Under the pieces are notes generated by a model, which was not told the origin of the DNA, did no database searches, and saw only the letters and a list, made by a program, of their open reading frames with translations. The translations under genes were made by a program, and so were the position numbers. From Prochlorococcus marinus subsp. marinus str. CCMP1375 (GTDB lineage: Bacteria; Cyanobacteriota; Cyanobacteriia; PCC-6307; Cyanobiaceae), in NCBI RefSeq assembly GCF_000007925.1, contig NC_005042.1, positions 558,001 through 622,000 on the forward strand: a DNA stretch of 64,000 nucleotides. The letters run 5' to 3'. Positions 1 through 8,025 of the stretch are shown here, one piece after another (position 1 is the first letter of the stretch; the number at the start of each line of letters is the position of its first letter).

Positions 1-110
1 TTATTTTCTAGTTTAGTTATTTTCTTTTCAATGCCTTGATCAGCTATAGCTGTACCTGAAGATAGGAAAGTAATAGCTGTAAAGATTAAAGCAAGTAGGA
101 AGTGTCTCAT
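1..110 (-). CDS. Small exported protein, N-terminal part (runs off window)
   Basis: The reading frame starts at ATG 110 on the minus strand and is still open at base 1, so only the first 36 residues are visible. They form a clear signal peptide: a short basic start (MRH), a hydrophobic core (FLLALIFTAITFL) and a likely cleavage after TAIA, followed by charged residues (DQGIEKKITKLEN). An exported or periplasmic protein is inferred. The family cannot be named from this piece. Confidence 0.6.
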   Translation of the reverse strand, partial: MRHFLLALIFTAITFLSSGTAIADQGIEKKITKLEN

Positions 111-288
111 TGTTCAATCATGAGTACTATTGATATTTTCCTATAGAGACCTAGTAAATGTGAAGGAAGGGTATTAAAAGTATTTTCTGTTTTTAACAAA
201 CAACTGAAAAATTTACCAAAACAACCTCCTATCTAAGGATCCTTTTCTTGCTAATGTTTCAGAAGTTAAGGATCATGTGCTAAAAGCA

Positions 289-456
289 ATGAGAAAAATT
301 TTATCTTTGGGCTTTGTTTTTTTTCTCTCCTCAGCGCCTGTGATCGCTTGGGGTTGGGGAGAGAATAGCCCTTGTCCTTATTCAAAAAAGGATGCAATTC
401 AAGAAGAAGTCTCTAACGAAGAATCAGATAAGAGCAAGTCATCTGATAAAAAATAA
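289..456 (+). CDS. Small exported hypothetical protein
   Basis: This 55-residue frame runs from ATG 289 to TAA 454-456. It begins with a signal peptide (MRKILSLGFVFFLSSAPVIA) followed by a Trp/Gly/Cys/Pro segment (WGWGENSPCPY) and an acidic, Ser/Lys-rich tail. The organisation is that of a short secreted protein. I recognise no enzyme motif. It is a real gene judging by its signal peptide and clean boundaries, but its role is unknown. Confidence 0.55.
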   Translation: MRKILSLGFVFFLSSAPVIAWGWGENSPCPYSKKDAIQEEVSNEESDKSKSSDKK

Positions 457-477
457 CCCTAGTATTAAATATTGCTT

Positions 478-675
478 TCACTTTAAGCTGCTATTGCTTT
501 CAGACTTGCTTGAAGAGCTTTCTGGCTCAAATGAACGGAGATATCTCTTGCATTGCCGGCTTGCTTCTATTGCAATCTCAAAATTGTAAACAAAGCTTGG
601 ATATTTGCTTTTCCAATTTAACTCTGCTTCTTTCTCTGAAAGGATTTCCTCTTTGATTTCAATGGTGATATTCAA
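478..675 (-). CDS. Hypothetical protein, 65 aa, TTG start
   Basis: The frame is open from a TTG at 675, with a stop just upstream and no ATG near its beginning. The product starts NITIEIKEEI and has mixed charge, one Cys, and a Ser/Glu-rich tail (ESSSSKSES). The composition is protein-like, but the start codon is weak and no family is recognised. It could be a decayed gene. Confidence 0.35.
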   Translation of the reverse strand: MNITIEIKEEILSEKEAELNWKSKYPSFVYNFEIAIEASRQCKRYLRSFEPESSSSKSESNSSLK

Positions 676-879
676 CCATTTTCAAGATGTTTTACAATGT
701 ATCTATGCATACATATTAGAAGTTTAAAAATATATGGTTGATTATTATAGATTAATCAATCTAAAATATTAGAAAGAAATAAATGATAAAAAATAGTTTA
801 CTGAGATAAAGTGCACTTATAATTCGTCTGTCATAGGTTTATATATGATCTCTTGTTAATTAAGGCTTACTATAATAAA

Positions 880-1701
880 TTAACCAAACTTACCAGAAAT
901 ATAATCCTGTGTTGCTTTCTCTTTTGGAGAGTTGAATATTTTCTTTGTTTTGTCAAACTCTACTAAGTACCCTACTTTACCATCATCTGTTCCCCCTTTC
1001 TCTGCTGCATTAAAGAAAGCTGTTTTATCACTAACTCTCAAGGCTTGTTGCATATTATGAGTCACAATTACAATAGTAAAATTCTTTTTAAGTTCATGAA
1101 TTGTTTCTTCGATTTTAATTGTAGAAATAGGATCAAGAGCAGAACAAGGTTCATCCATTAAAATTACATCAGGTTTTATAGCAATTGTTCTTGCAATACA
1201 TAACCTTTGTTGTTGACCACCTGATAATGAATAACCACTTTCATTCAATTTGTCTTTACATTCATCCCATACAGCTGCTTTTCTTAAAGAATCCTCTACT
1301 AATTCATCAAGGTTTCCACTGAAACCATTGATTCTTGCTCCAAAAGCAATATTTTCATAAATACTTTTAGGGAAAGGATTAGGCTGCTGGAAAACCATTC
1401 CTATTTTCCTCCTTACTTCGACTGGGTCAATTTGGTCGGAGTACAAATCTAATCCTTCAAATAAAATAAGCCCTTTTAGTGTGCAGCTACTAATTAAATC
1501 GTTCATACGATTTAATGATCGAAGTACTGTTGATTTACCACACCCGGAAGGACCTATTAGAGAAGTCACTTTATATTTAGGAATGTCAAAATATACATTT
1601 CGAACAGCATCAGAATCGCCATAGCTTATAGTTACATTTTGAAGAGATATAGACGTCTCATTTGAATTCTTGATATCTTCCATTTGGTATGAATCTGTCA
1701 T
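880..1701 (-). CDS. pstB: Phosphate ABC transporter ATP-binding protein PstB
   Basis: PstB is the cytoplasmic ATPase that drives high-affinity phosphate import through the PstCA channel, with PstS as the periplasmic binding protein. The 273-residue length is normal for the family. The Walker A motif GPSGCGKST is at residues 50-58, the ABC signature LSGGQQQRL at 159-167, the Walker B segment ending DEPCSALD at 183-190, and the switch His is in VTHN near 215. The specific [14 protein letters not shown] stretch is typical of PstB. It is the last gene of a pstC-pstA-pstB set, 20 bases after pstA. No pstS lies beside it. Confidence 0.97.
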   Translation of the reverse strand: MTDSYQMEDIKNSNETSISLQNVTISYGDSDAVRNVYFDIPKYKVTSLIGPSGCGKSTVLRSLNRMNDLISSCTLKGLILFEGLDLYSDQIDPVEVRRKIGMVFQQPNPFPKSIYENIAFGARINGFSGNLDELVEDSLRKAAVWDECKDKLNESGYSLSGGQQQRLCIARTIAIKPDVILMDEPCSALDPISTIKIEETIHELKKNFTIVIVTHNMQQALRVSDKTAFFNAAEKGGTDDGKVGYLVEFDKTKKIFNSPKEKATQDYISGKFG

Positions 1702-1721
1702 TTGCCTACAATAATTATAAT

Positions 1722-2636
1722 TTATTTATTTGAATCACCTGATGCTATATCGCTAACAAGTTTAGATAATATATTCATGGAAAGTAGTAACACAACTAGT
1801 ATGAAGGATGCTGCCCAGGCTAGTTCATTTTGTGCTTCGTATGGTTCGAGTGCAAAGTTATAAATCAATACAGATAATGAACCCATTTCATAGAACAAAT
1901 CACCAAAGCCTGTTAAGTAATAACGAGAGAAGAGTGCAGTGAAAATTAGAGGAGCTGTCTCCCCAGCCGCTCTTGCTAGGCCTAATACAATTCCCGTTGC
2001 AATTGATCTAAATGCTGCAGGAAGAGTTATCCGAATAACTGTTGTAAACATAGAAGCGCCTATCCCTAAAGATCCTCTCCTAAGGTCATCTGAGACAAGT
2101 TTCAAGCTTTCATCTGTGGTTTTGATTACTGTTGGAAGCATTAAAATTGATAGGGCCATACCTCCAGCAATGCCGCTAAACATGCTCCCAAATAGTACTT
2201 TAGTGGCAACTATTACAGCATAAATAAAAACACCGGCAATTATGGAAGGGACTCCCGCAAGTACATTAGTTCCAAACCTTATAAATCTGGAAAAGGGACC
2301 TCCTTTAGCATATTCAGCAAGGTAAATTCCTCCTCCTACTCCAATTGGTATTGATATTATTGATGCAATGCTAGATATAATAAATGTACCAATAATTGCA
2401 GGCCCTATTCCACCTGCTGACAACAAATCGTCGCCAGGAGGCTCAGGCTCTAATATTAATGTCTCCCAACTAATTTGAGAACCACCTTTAATGAGAATAT
2501 ATGCAAGAACAAGTACAAGAGGTAAGATTGCAATAATTGAAAAAATAGCAGATATTGATGTAAATAACTTCTCAGTTAAATTTCTTTTAGATTTTGGATC
2601 GTATATAAGATTAGCTTTAAGTTTTGAAATTGTCAT
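1722..2636 (-). CDS. pstA: Phosphate ABC transporter permease PstA
   Basis: PstA is one of the two inner-membrane permease subunits of the phosphate importer. The 304-residue protein has an N-terminal helix (residues about 28-50), then the usual block of five further helices. The conserved permease-ATPase coupling loop is around [24 protein letters not shown], with the typical [12 protein letters not shown] stretch following. It lies between pstC (14 bases away) and pstB on the minus strand, so the three are probably co-transcribed. Confidence 0.96.
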   Translation of the reverse strand: MTISKLKANLIYDPKSKRNLTEKLFTSISAIFSIIAILPLVLVLAYILIKGGSQISWETLILEPEPPGDDLLSAGGIGPAIIGTFIISSIASIISIPIGVGGGIYLAEYAKGGPFSRFIRFGTNVLAGVPSIIAGVFIYAVIVATKVLFGSMFSGIAGGMALSILMLPTVIKTTDESLKLVSDDLRRGSLGIGASMFTTVIRITLPAAFRSIATGIVLGLARAAGETAPLIFTALFSRYYLTGFGDLFYEMGSLSVLIYNFALEPYEAQNELAWAASFILVVLLLSMNILSKLVSDIASGDSNK

Positions 2637-2649
2637 TGCTCTATTTAGA

Positions 2650-3600
2650 TTAATACTTAAGACTCAATCGTTTCACTACCCACTGAGCAAATATATTGAC
2701 TACTAAAGTTAATAACATAAGAATAAATGCAGCATACATTAATGAAGAAACTTGACTGCCATCTGCTTCACCAAACTGATTAGCAAGCATCGCAGAAATT
2801 GTATATCCAGGTGAAAGGATTGACCAGCTAAAAGTATTAGTGTTTCCAATAATCATTGTCACAGCCATTGTCTCCCCCATTGCTCTGCCAAGCCCAAGTA
2901 AAACACCACCTGTAATACCAGATATTGCAGCGGGAAGAATCACATTGAACATTGCAGTCCATCTTGTGGCTCCAATCCCATAGGCAGCTTCTCTTAATTT
3001 CGCAGGAACTTGTTTTAGTGAGTCTCTTGAAATTGAAGTGATAATAGGGAGAATCATTACAACAAGAATTAATATTGCTGGTGCTATTCCAGGCCCTATT
3101 GGCTGAGTGCTTAGAAAAGGTATCCATCCAAACATTTTGTAGAGAAGATTGAGGAAAGGTCTTATAAAAGGTTCCATCACAAATATGGCCCAAAGGCCTA
3201 GCACTACCGAAGGTATGGCTGCTAACAGCTCTACCATTAATCCTATGAGACCCCTAATTTTTTTTGGGATTATATCTTCTGTGATGAAAATGGCTGTACC
3301 AACCCCTAAGGGGACTGCAATTATCAAAGAAGCAAATGATGTAACTAATGTTCCATAGATAGCGGTAAATGCTCCATATTCGTCAGTTACAGGATTCCAA
3401 TTTGAAGTAGTTAGAAACTTCATTCCATAACTATCTATAGAATCTAGTGACTGATAAAAAATAACAACAAAAATTGCGAAAACTATAATTGCAACTATAG
3501 ATGCCATTGAAAGGAAAAATAATTTAAACCCTTCATCTATAAATTTTTCTGAGACTGTTCTTTGCTTTAGCAAGAACTTGTCTTTGTCATCATCCGCCAC
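2650..3600 (-). CDS. pstC: Phosphate ABC transporter permease PstC
   Basis: PstC is the partner permease of PstA in phosphate uptake. The 316-residue protein has an N-terminal cytoplasmic segment, a first helix at about residues 28-50, and the family coupling motif LREAAYGIGATRWTAMFNVI. That motif is followed by GLGRAMGETMAV, which is diagnostic for PstC. It is the first gene of the operon. A candidate Pho box lies 48-77 bases upstream of its start, consistent with induction under phosphate limitation. Confidence 0.96.
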   Translation of the reverse strand: MADDDKDKFLLKQRTVSEKFIDEGFKLFFLSMASIVAIIVFAIFVVIFYQSLDSIDSYGMKFLTTSNWNPVTDEYGAFTAIYGTLVTSFASLIIAVPLGVGTAIFITEDIIPKKIRGLIGLMVELLAAIPSVVLGLWAIFVMEPFIRPFLNLLYKMFGWIPFLSTQPIGPGIAPAILILVVMILPIITSISRDSLKQVPAKLREAAYGIGATRWTAMFNVILPAAISGITGGVLLGLGRAMGETMAVTMIIGNTNTFSWSILSPGYTISAMLANQFGEADGSQVSSLMYAAFILMLLTLVVNIFAQWVVKRLSLKY

Positions 3601-3647
3601 TCTTTAAACTATTAGTAAATTCAATCTATATGCTTTTATCAAGTGCA

Positions 3648-3677
3648 TGTTTAAGAGAGAGTTAAGAGGTTGCTTTG
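3648..3677 (-). promoter_or_regulatory. Candidate Pho box (PhoB site) upstream of pstC
   Basis: Read on the minus strand there are two good 8-base direct repeats, CTTAACTC and CTTAAACA, separated by 3 bases, with a weaker third half-site (CAAAGCAA) in the same 11-base register. Cyanobacterial Pho boxes are described as 8-bp repeats of the CTTAACCT type with 3-bp spacers. The position 48-77 bases before pstC supports the assignment. The site is read by eye only. Confidence 0.5.
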
Positions 3678-3802
3678 ATCAGCATTAGCAGATAAATCAT
3701 GAATTTGGTTGCCAATAGAAATATATAAGCCTCGGCAATAAATCTAGATTAGTTATTCATGAGTTCTGGCTTGATTTCTGTAGAGCTTCAAAAATATTAA
3801 AT

Positions 3803-3931
3803 CTATGAAGAAAGCTTTGAAGTGGCTTTGTCTGCTTTGCGAATTATTTTTTGAGCTTCCTCTCTAGATAAGCAAGTCTCAGCTTTTGCTTGTAGCTTTA
3901 AAAGCTTTGCATGTTGTTTTGTTGGGTTCAT
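3803..3931 (-). CDS. Small basic hypothetical protein, 42 aa
   Basis: ATG 3931 to TAG 3803-3805 encodes a 42-residue, Lys-rich, helix-prone protein (MNPTKQHAKLLKLQAKAE, then SREEAQKIIRKADKA). The regular Ala/Lys/Glu spacing suggests a single amphipathic helix or short coiled coil. It stands alone between pstC and tRNA-Pro. I recognise no family. The composition is far better than random sequence of this base content. Confidence 0.5.
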   Translation of the reverse strand: MNPTKQHAKLLKLQAKAETCLSREEAQKIIRKADKATSKLSS

Positions 3932-4383
3932 TGAATCAAAAAAGATGTATTGAGTAATCTTGTTAGAGCAACTTCTTAGACTTGCAGCTAGGCCTTAAAT
4001 TAAAGAGGTGTTGTCAATACATTTTAGCAAGAAACATTTAATTCTGCCTTGCATGGTGACAATTTATTTTTAGCACGCATTAGTTTGTATAGATAGAATT
4101 GGCTTTAATTACAAACTAATCAGGTTATTGATTATGTGATTAAGAATTACAGAGAAAGAAGAAGATCCTTCTTCCCAAAGGATATGGTAAAGCTAGAGGT
4201 ATTTAAATCATATTAAAAGCTTAATCTAATCAAGAATGGGTAGATATGTTTGAGTGTGATCTCTCTAGAGATGATGTGAGCAGCCTTTAAGCTTTTATCG
4301 ATTGCATCTGGGCTTGAGTCTTGCGCGAGAAAGAAAATCTTTGCTGCTTATTTGTTCATGCGGCTTTATTATGAATTAAATAA
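3932..4383. other. Intergenic stretch without recognised gene
   Basis: The stretch is AT-rich sequence between the 42-aa gene and tRNA-Pro. I find no convincing reading frame, repeat or hairpin in it. The tRNA promoter should lie in the last part. Confidence 0.4.
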
Positions 4384-4457
4384 CGGGGCGTGGCGCAGTT
4401 TGGTAGCGCGGGTGCTTTGGGAGCACTAGGTCGCAGGTTCGAATCCTGTCGCCCCGA
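4384..4457 (+). tRNA. trnP: tRNA-Pro(UGG)
   Basis: This is a complete 74-nt cloverleaf. The acceptor stem CGGGGCG (4384-4390) pairs with CGCCCCG (4450-4456), with discriminator A at 4457. The anticodon loop is CTTTGGGAG with anticodon TGG, and the T arm is GCAGGTTCGAATCCTGT. CCA is not encoded. Its 3' half is the sequence repeated, in part, at about 30.4, 39.2, 40.6, 41.6 and 43.4 kb, which makes this gene the integration target of the neighbouring island. Confidence 0.97.
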
Positions 4458-4536
4458 CTAGGATCTCAGCTATTGAGAAAATGGCAATCCCAAAGAAATC
4501 CCCCCAAACAAAGTTTTAAAGGGGTTAAATTTGCTT

Positions 4537-4629
4537 ATGGATACCCTTTTCCCAATGTTGTTGCTAGTTGGTTCAACCATTTACTTGGTTTGGATGTTCC
4601 AAAAGTTTTTCAAGAAGAAAGATTCATAG
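4537..4629 (+). CDS. Tiny single-helix membrane protein, 30 aa
   Basis: ATG 4537 to TAG 4627-4629 encodes a 30-residue protein. One hydrophobic helix (LFPMLLLVGSTIYLVWMF) is followed by a basic C-terminus (QKFFKKKDS). The second half, SxIYLxWMFQKFFK, is nearly the same as in the 36-aa protein at 40827-40937, so the two are paralogues. That conservation argues that both are translated. The function is unknown. An approximately 40-bp dispersed repeat follows the stop codon. Confidence 0.6.
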   Translation: MDTLFPMLLLVGSTIYLVWMFQKFFKKKDS

Positions 4630-4635
4630 CTTTTA

Positions 4636-4675
4636 AAACTGCCTGAAGAGTTGAACTAGATCAGCTAGAAAGGGA
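4636..4675 (+). repeat. Dispersed ~40-bp repeat, copy 1
   Basis: This stretch ends in the core TAGATCAGCTAG, preceded by AACTGCCTGAAGAGTTGAAC. A similar stretch with the same core occurs at about 5281-5318, and a more diverged one at about 40756-40785. Each copy sits beside a tiny gene. The function is unknown. Confidence 0.5.
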
Positions 4676-4692
4676 ATAAGTGAGAATTTTTT

Positions 4693-5157
4693 ATGTCTAG
4701 GAGGTTTGTTAATGACTTTAATGAAGCAATCAAAGGAACTGCTCCTGGCTCAACTGGAATTGCGATACTGAATGTTCTAACTGCCGTTGGTTGTGTAGTT
4801 GCTGCCCCTTTTACTTTTGGAACAAGTCTTTTTGGACTATTAGCCATCCCTGTCTACACATCTCTGAGTTCAATAGCGAATGAAACTTACAGGACAAGAC
4901 GTCTTCTACAAATGGATTTAGAAATCAAGGCAGACAAAGAAGGTCTGTTCGAAATAAGACCAACTAGACCTGTTAGACGAAAGCTTTCAGGTGAAGCTTA
5001 TGAGCAAGAATCTTTTGAAGATGATGACTGGGATACTGAACCAGAAGAAGAAATATTTCATGATATAGAAAATCAGGTTTCTAATGAAATTGATTCTGCA
5101 GATCAAATTTTGACAGAAGACAAAGAGAAGAAGGAAGGTAAACCTGAAGGCGATTGA
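4693..5157 (+). CDS. Membrane protein with acidic C-terminal tail, hypothetical
   Basis: This is a 154-residue protein. Residues about 14-58 contain two hydrophobic stretches (TGIAILNVLTAVGCVVAAPF and a second around SLFGLLAIPVYTSL), so it is probably anchored by a helical hairpin. The remaining 90 residues are polar and strongly acidic (FEDDDWDTEPEEEIF) and end in a Lys/Glu-rich tail. I recognise no family. Its stop codon overlaps a 19-base match (5155-5173) to the start of the exported-protein gene at 29990, suggesting it once preceded such a gene. Confidence 0.6.
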   Translation: MSRRFVNDFNEAIKGTAPGSTGIAILNVLTAVGCVVAAPFTFGTSLFGLLAIPVYTSLSSIANETYRTRRLLQMDLEIKADKEGLFEIRPTRPVRRKLSGEAYEQESFEDDDWDTEPEEEIFHDIENQVSNEIDSADQILTEDKEKKEGKPEGD

Positions 5158-5189
5158 AACGCTTACTACTACCTCAACAAAATTAAATC

Positions 5190-5282
5190 ATGCCTATCAA
5201 CAAACCTATTCCTGATTCTGTTATTAGCTTTTGGAAAAAGTTCTTTAAAGACCTTAAGGCGAGATTTAAAAAATCAAGTTAA
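5190..5282 (+). CDS. Tiny basic protein, 30 aa
   Basis: ATG 5190 to TAA 5280-5282 encodes 30 residues. A short polar start (MPINKPIPDSVI) is followed by an aromatic/basic amphipathic end (SFWKKFFKDLKARFKKSS). The WKKFFK stretch recalls the QKFFKKK end of the protein at 4537. It is directly followed by copy 2 of the dispersed repeat, as that gene is by copy 1. The translation status is uncertain. Confidence 0.4.
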   Translation: MPINKPIPDSVISFWKKFFKDLKARFKKSS

Positions 5283-5318
5283 AGCTGCATGAAGACTTGA
5301 GCTAGATCAGCTAGGAAT
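5281..5318 (+). repeat. Dispersed ~40-bp repeat, copy 2
   Basis: This copy shares with copy 1 the ordered blocks GCTGCATGAAGA, TTGAGC and TAGATCAGCTAG. It starts at the stop codon of the preceding tiny gene. Confidence 0.5.
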
Positions 5319-5476
5319 AAAGCATTAGAAAAAGGCTAAATTGTTTAGAATGAAGTTATTAATCTTGAAATCAAGATCTTTTTATTACTAGGCAAGACAA
5401 TTAAAAGCGATTGATATTGATTATTTGCCATTTAAGTGTGAAGTTTTCAATAACCATATTATTTTCTTAAATTAAG

Positions 5477-5785
5477 ATGACTCAATTCTGGAGACTTTTT
5501 ACATCTGATTACGTTCAAGATTTTGTCGACTCCAAGCCAATACCTACAAAAGATGAAATAGCAGAAACCTATACAAGTCAGTTTAACAAGGTCTTAAATC
5601 CTCATAAGCAGAAGGTAGCCAACTTCTTTCAAAAGCTCCCTTCATTCAAGCAATTTATAGCAATAGTAAAAGACCCTACACTTCTCCAAGTCAAAAAGAC
5701 TCCAGTGAGTAGCCCTGTTAATGACAAAACGCCATTAACTCAGCCTGTATATTCTGATCAAGGTATTGACTTGGCTTTTGCTTAA
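5477..5785 (+). CDS. Hypothetical protein, 102 aa
   Basis: The frame from ATG 5477 encodes a soluble-looking 102-residue protein rich in Phe, Lys and Gln (MTQFWRLFTSDYVQDFVD at the start, KVANFFQKLPSFKQFIAIVK in the middle). It has no signal peptide, helix or catalytic motif that I recognise. It lies between tRNA-Pro and the integrase remnant, so it is probably island cargo. Confidence 0.5.
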   Translation: MTQFWRLFTSDYVQDFVDSKPIPTKDEIAETYTSQFNKVLNPHKQKVANFFQKLPSFKQFIAIVKDPTLLQVKKTPVSSPVNDKTPLTQPVYSDQGIDLAFA

Positions 5786-5864
5786 TTCCCTTATCTTTAT
5801 TCGTCTTACTAAAATTCTTTGAGACTGATTAAAGCTTAACAGCCTTAAATAAAAGTCCTTTTAA

Positions 5865-6242
5865 TTAAGGCTCCAATTCTCCATCAGCTATATCCGCCTT
5901 GGCGTACCGGTGGCGGAAAGTATACGGCACTAAAACCTCGCTAACTGCTTCTGCATCGGCTTTAAGTTGTTGCCATTTCTTATTCCTTTTAAGATAGGTT
6001 CCTAAGGCCCTACCAGCACAACCTTCTGCTCCTAATGGTGGTAAGGCTTCTTTCTTGGTTAATCTCTCTTTCAGATTCCAGTTGTAGTGCTTTGCTTCTT
6101 TTAATTCACCAAAGAGTGGAAATAAAAACCTTGTGCCTGTGCGCTCTCCTTTCGTGCCTCCCTGACTCTCTTTTTTATTGTTTTCATTCTCAGATGAGAA
6201 AGGGGCGCTAGGTGGGGCGCTAAAAAGTATGTACTTGTACTA
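5865..6242 (-). pseudogene. Tyrosine recombinase remnant (middle/C-terminal part)
   Basis: Read on the minus strand the frame contains GGTKGERTGTRFLFPLF, then NWNLKERL and LPPLGAEGCAG, and ends with VLVPYTFRHRYAK before a stop at 5865-5867. These are recognisable pieces of the catalytic domain of marine cyanobacterial tyrosine integrases: the segment after box I, and the box II Arg region. There is no start codon, the N-terminal and box I parts are absent, and the final His/Trp and catalytic Tyr are missing. It is a dead fragment. A doubled GGGGCGCTA motif (about 6204-6224) lies at its broken 5' end. Confidence 0.75.
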
Positions 6243-6320
6243 GAAGGTGCTTATTTTCTCCTTATATATAGAGAGAGATTCCTCGCTCCAATGAGTTGCC
6301 ATTGCCTGAATTGCTGACCG

Positions 6321-6986
6321 TCAAAAAAGTGTTTCTGTATCCCAATCCACACCTTCAAAAACATATATGTAATCATTAGAATCATCAAATTCGTGTTCAA
6401 GTCTATGAAAACTAGAAGTATTGGTTAGTAAATTATTATATTTAACCACTTTAGGCTCATAAGCACTTTCACACTCTTTACATACATATTGATCCCCTTT
6501 AAATTTAACTCCTTTAATATTTTTCCAGATTTCTTTTAAGGAAAAAAGGCAAGGTTCTATTACACCTTCTTCTTCTTCTTCAAGATTTGGTTCAATATAA
6601 GATATTCCATCTTTTAGGTATTCACCTTCCTTTAGTGATAGCTTACCTTGTATTGTGGATGAAATTAGCCGGGCAATTGATTCACAATTAAGTGGTTCTA
6701 AATCTTTAATTATAAACTCATTATTTTTAAGAGTGGATTCAATTTCCTCCGTTGATGGCAAATGTGAATTAAAAGTTAGTGGTATTGGTACAGAGCGATT
6801 AACGGGACGGCATGTCGAATATTCAAGAATGCAGTATTCATTGCCATATTGTGATTCTGCAAGAGAAATAACTAGAGCTTTAAAACTAAAATGTTTATAT
6901 TCATTTTCATCATCTGGATCAAAATTTTTGTCAGAGTTAATTTTTCCAATCTCTACTTTATAAATAGTGTGAATATCTAATTCCAT
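6321..6986 (-). CDS. Hypothetical protein, 221 aa
   Basis: This is a soluble protein with an acidic N-terminal half. Residues about 165-180 hold a VCKECE pair of cysteines (GDQYVCKECESAYEP) that could be half of a zinc knuckle. The C-terminus is acidic and aromatic. No family is recognised. It is transcribed divergently from the 7.3-11.6 kb operon and lies in the defence-rich part of the island, but nothing in the sequence ties it to a function. Confidence 0.55.
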   Translation of the reverse strand: MELDIHTIYKVEIGKINSDKNFDPDDENEYKHFSFKALVISLAESQYGNEYCILEYSTCRPVNRSVPIPLTFNSHLPSTEEIESTLKNNEFIIKDLEPLNCESIARLISSTIQGKLSLKEGEYLKDGISYIEPNLEEEEEGVIEPCLFSLKEIWKNIKGVKFKGDQYVCKECESAYEPKVVKYNNLLTNTSSFHRLEHEFDDSNDYIYVFEGVDWDTETLF

Positions 6987-7099
6987 AGAATAATTACATT
7001 TTTCATATTATAGACATAGGGACAATCGGGACATTGATATTCCATTGATTTATTCCTCGTAGGTTTTGCAAGTAGAAGCGGTTGGATGGTCGGCACACT

Positions 7100-7179
7100 C
7101 CTTTCCCAAAAACCTTTCCAGTATCTAGTTTGACTAGATATTCGATTGATTTAGATAGGTTCTTGGATAGTTCATCTTT
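7100..7179 (-). pseudogene. Gene remnant, shared with 25.7 kb
   Basis: This stretch is about 85% identical by eye to 25744-25821. Translated on the minus strand both read ELSKNLSKSIE, then LVKL and GK, which looks like a fragment of a DNA-binding or phage-type protein. Neither copy has a full reading frame. The pair marks parts of the island derived from a common mobile segment. Confidence 0.45.
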
Positions 7180-7291
7180 CGTGAACCATTAGTTACATGG
7201 TCTTAATTGCTTGATTTGAAAAGGAATGTTTTACGTTTTAAGTGTTTAGTATTTTGAATATAAGCACTTGGAGATCTTAGCTTTTAATACT

Positions 7292-7459
7292 ATGACTCAA
7301 TACAACGTCAAAGGTCGTTATACAGACAAACAAGGCAGAACGCACAATTTTCGACTGGTTTCTGATGTTTCTGACCGTAGATTTATTGAGGATCTTGTAC
7401 GTGCTCAATACCCTGCAGAGAAGGTGTACATCAATATCGTTAATCAAGATTTGAGCTAG
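7292..7459 (+). CDS. Small hypothetical protein, first of helicase-nuclease operon
   Basis: I chose ATG 7292 over an upstream in-frame TTG at 7268, giving 55 residues (MTQYNVKGRYTDKQGRTHNF). The mixed alpha/beta-looking sequence with a central RFIEDLVRAQYPAEKV helix resembles in layout the 50-aa protein at 12949-13101. The gene stops 5 bases before the 186-aa gene, which overlaps the large helicase gene, so it is probably in the same transcript. Confidence 0.55.
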   Translation: MTQYNVKGRYTDKQGRTHNFRLVSDVSDRRFIEDLVRAQYPAEKVYINIVNQDLS

Positions 7460-7464
7460 TTGCT

Positions 7465-8025
7465 ATGAAACAATCTAATGCTTACCCCAATAAGAAGCTT
7501 GTTGATAAAGCTGATGTAATAGCTCGCACTGTTGTGAGTCAACAATCTTTTTATCGATCTAAAGATTGTAATGAGAACCATCGCCAACTTCTAGAAACGA
7601 TGATAGGCGCTGCTATTTGGTACTTGCCTCATGGTAAGGAGTTTTGGACCGGTGGTATCTCAGTTGAAGCATTAAAAAAACTTAGTGAAACTAAAAAAAT
7701 CACTTCTCTTACTAAAGATCATAAATACCCTCGAAAAGTTGCAGCCGCTGAACTTTTTAAAGTCGACTGGTCAGAGATTCCAAATCATTGTGATGAAATC
7801 GTAAACCGCTATCAAAGAAAATATGGTCTCTTTAACTATGTCACACCTACTGAGAATAAGAGGCTTGTTAAATATCAAAAAGGGCATGTTTTTATCAGTC
7901 CAGAAGATTCTTATAGACAGGCTGGAATTTTACTTCAAAAAATATCTGTTGATCAATTAAATTTGATAAGGAAGGGTGATCTTCAACTTACTGAGTTGGC
8001 GATAACAAATCAGATCAATGTTTGA
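7465..8025 (+). CDS. Hypothetical protein co-transcribed with helicase-nuclease
   Basis: This is a 186-residue soluble protein. A central block reads ENHRQLLETMIGAAIWYLPHGKEFWTGGIS, followed by Lys-rich sequence and, near the C-terminus, FISPEDSYRQAGILLQKIS. It has no membrane segment and no motif that I can name. Its last 8 bases overlap the start of the 1189-aa helicase-nuclease gene, which is strong evidence for coupled translation. It is probably a partner of that enzyme, but this is inferred only from the overlap. Confidence 0.65.
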   Translation: MKQSNAYPNKKLVDKADVIARTVVSQQSFYRSKDCNENHRQLLETMIGAAIWYLPHGKEFWTGGISVEALKKLSETKKITSLTKDHKYPRKVAAAELFKVDWSEIPNHCDEIVNRYQRKYGLFNYVTPTENKRLVKYQKGHVFISPEDSYRQAGILLQKISVDQLNLIRKGDLQLTELAITNQINV

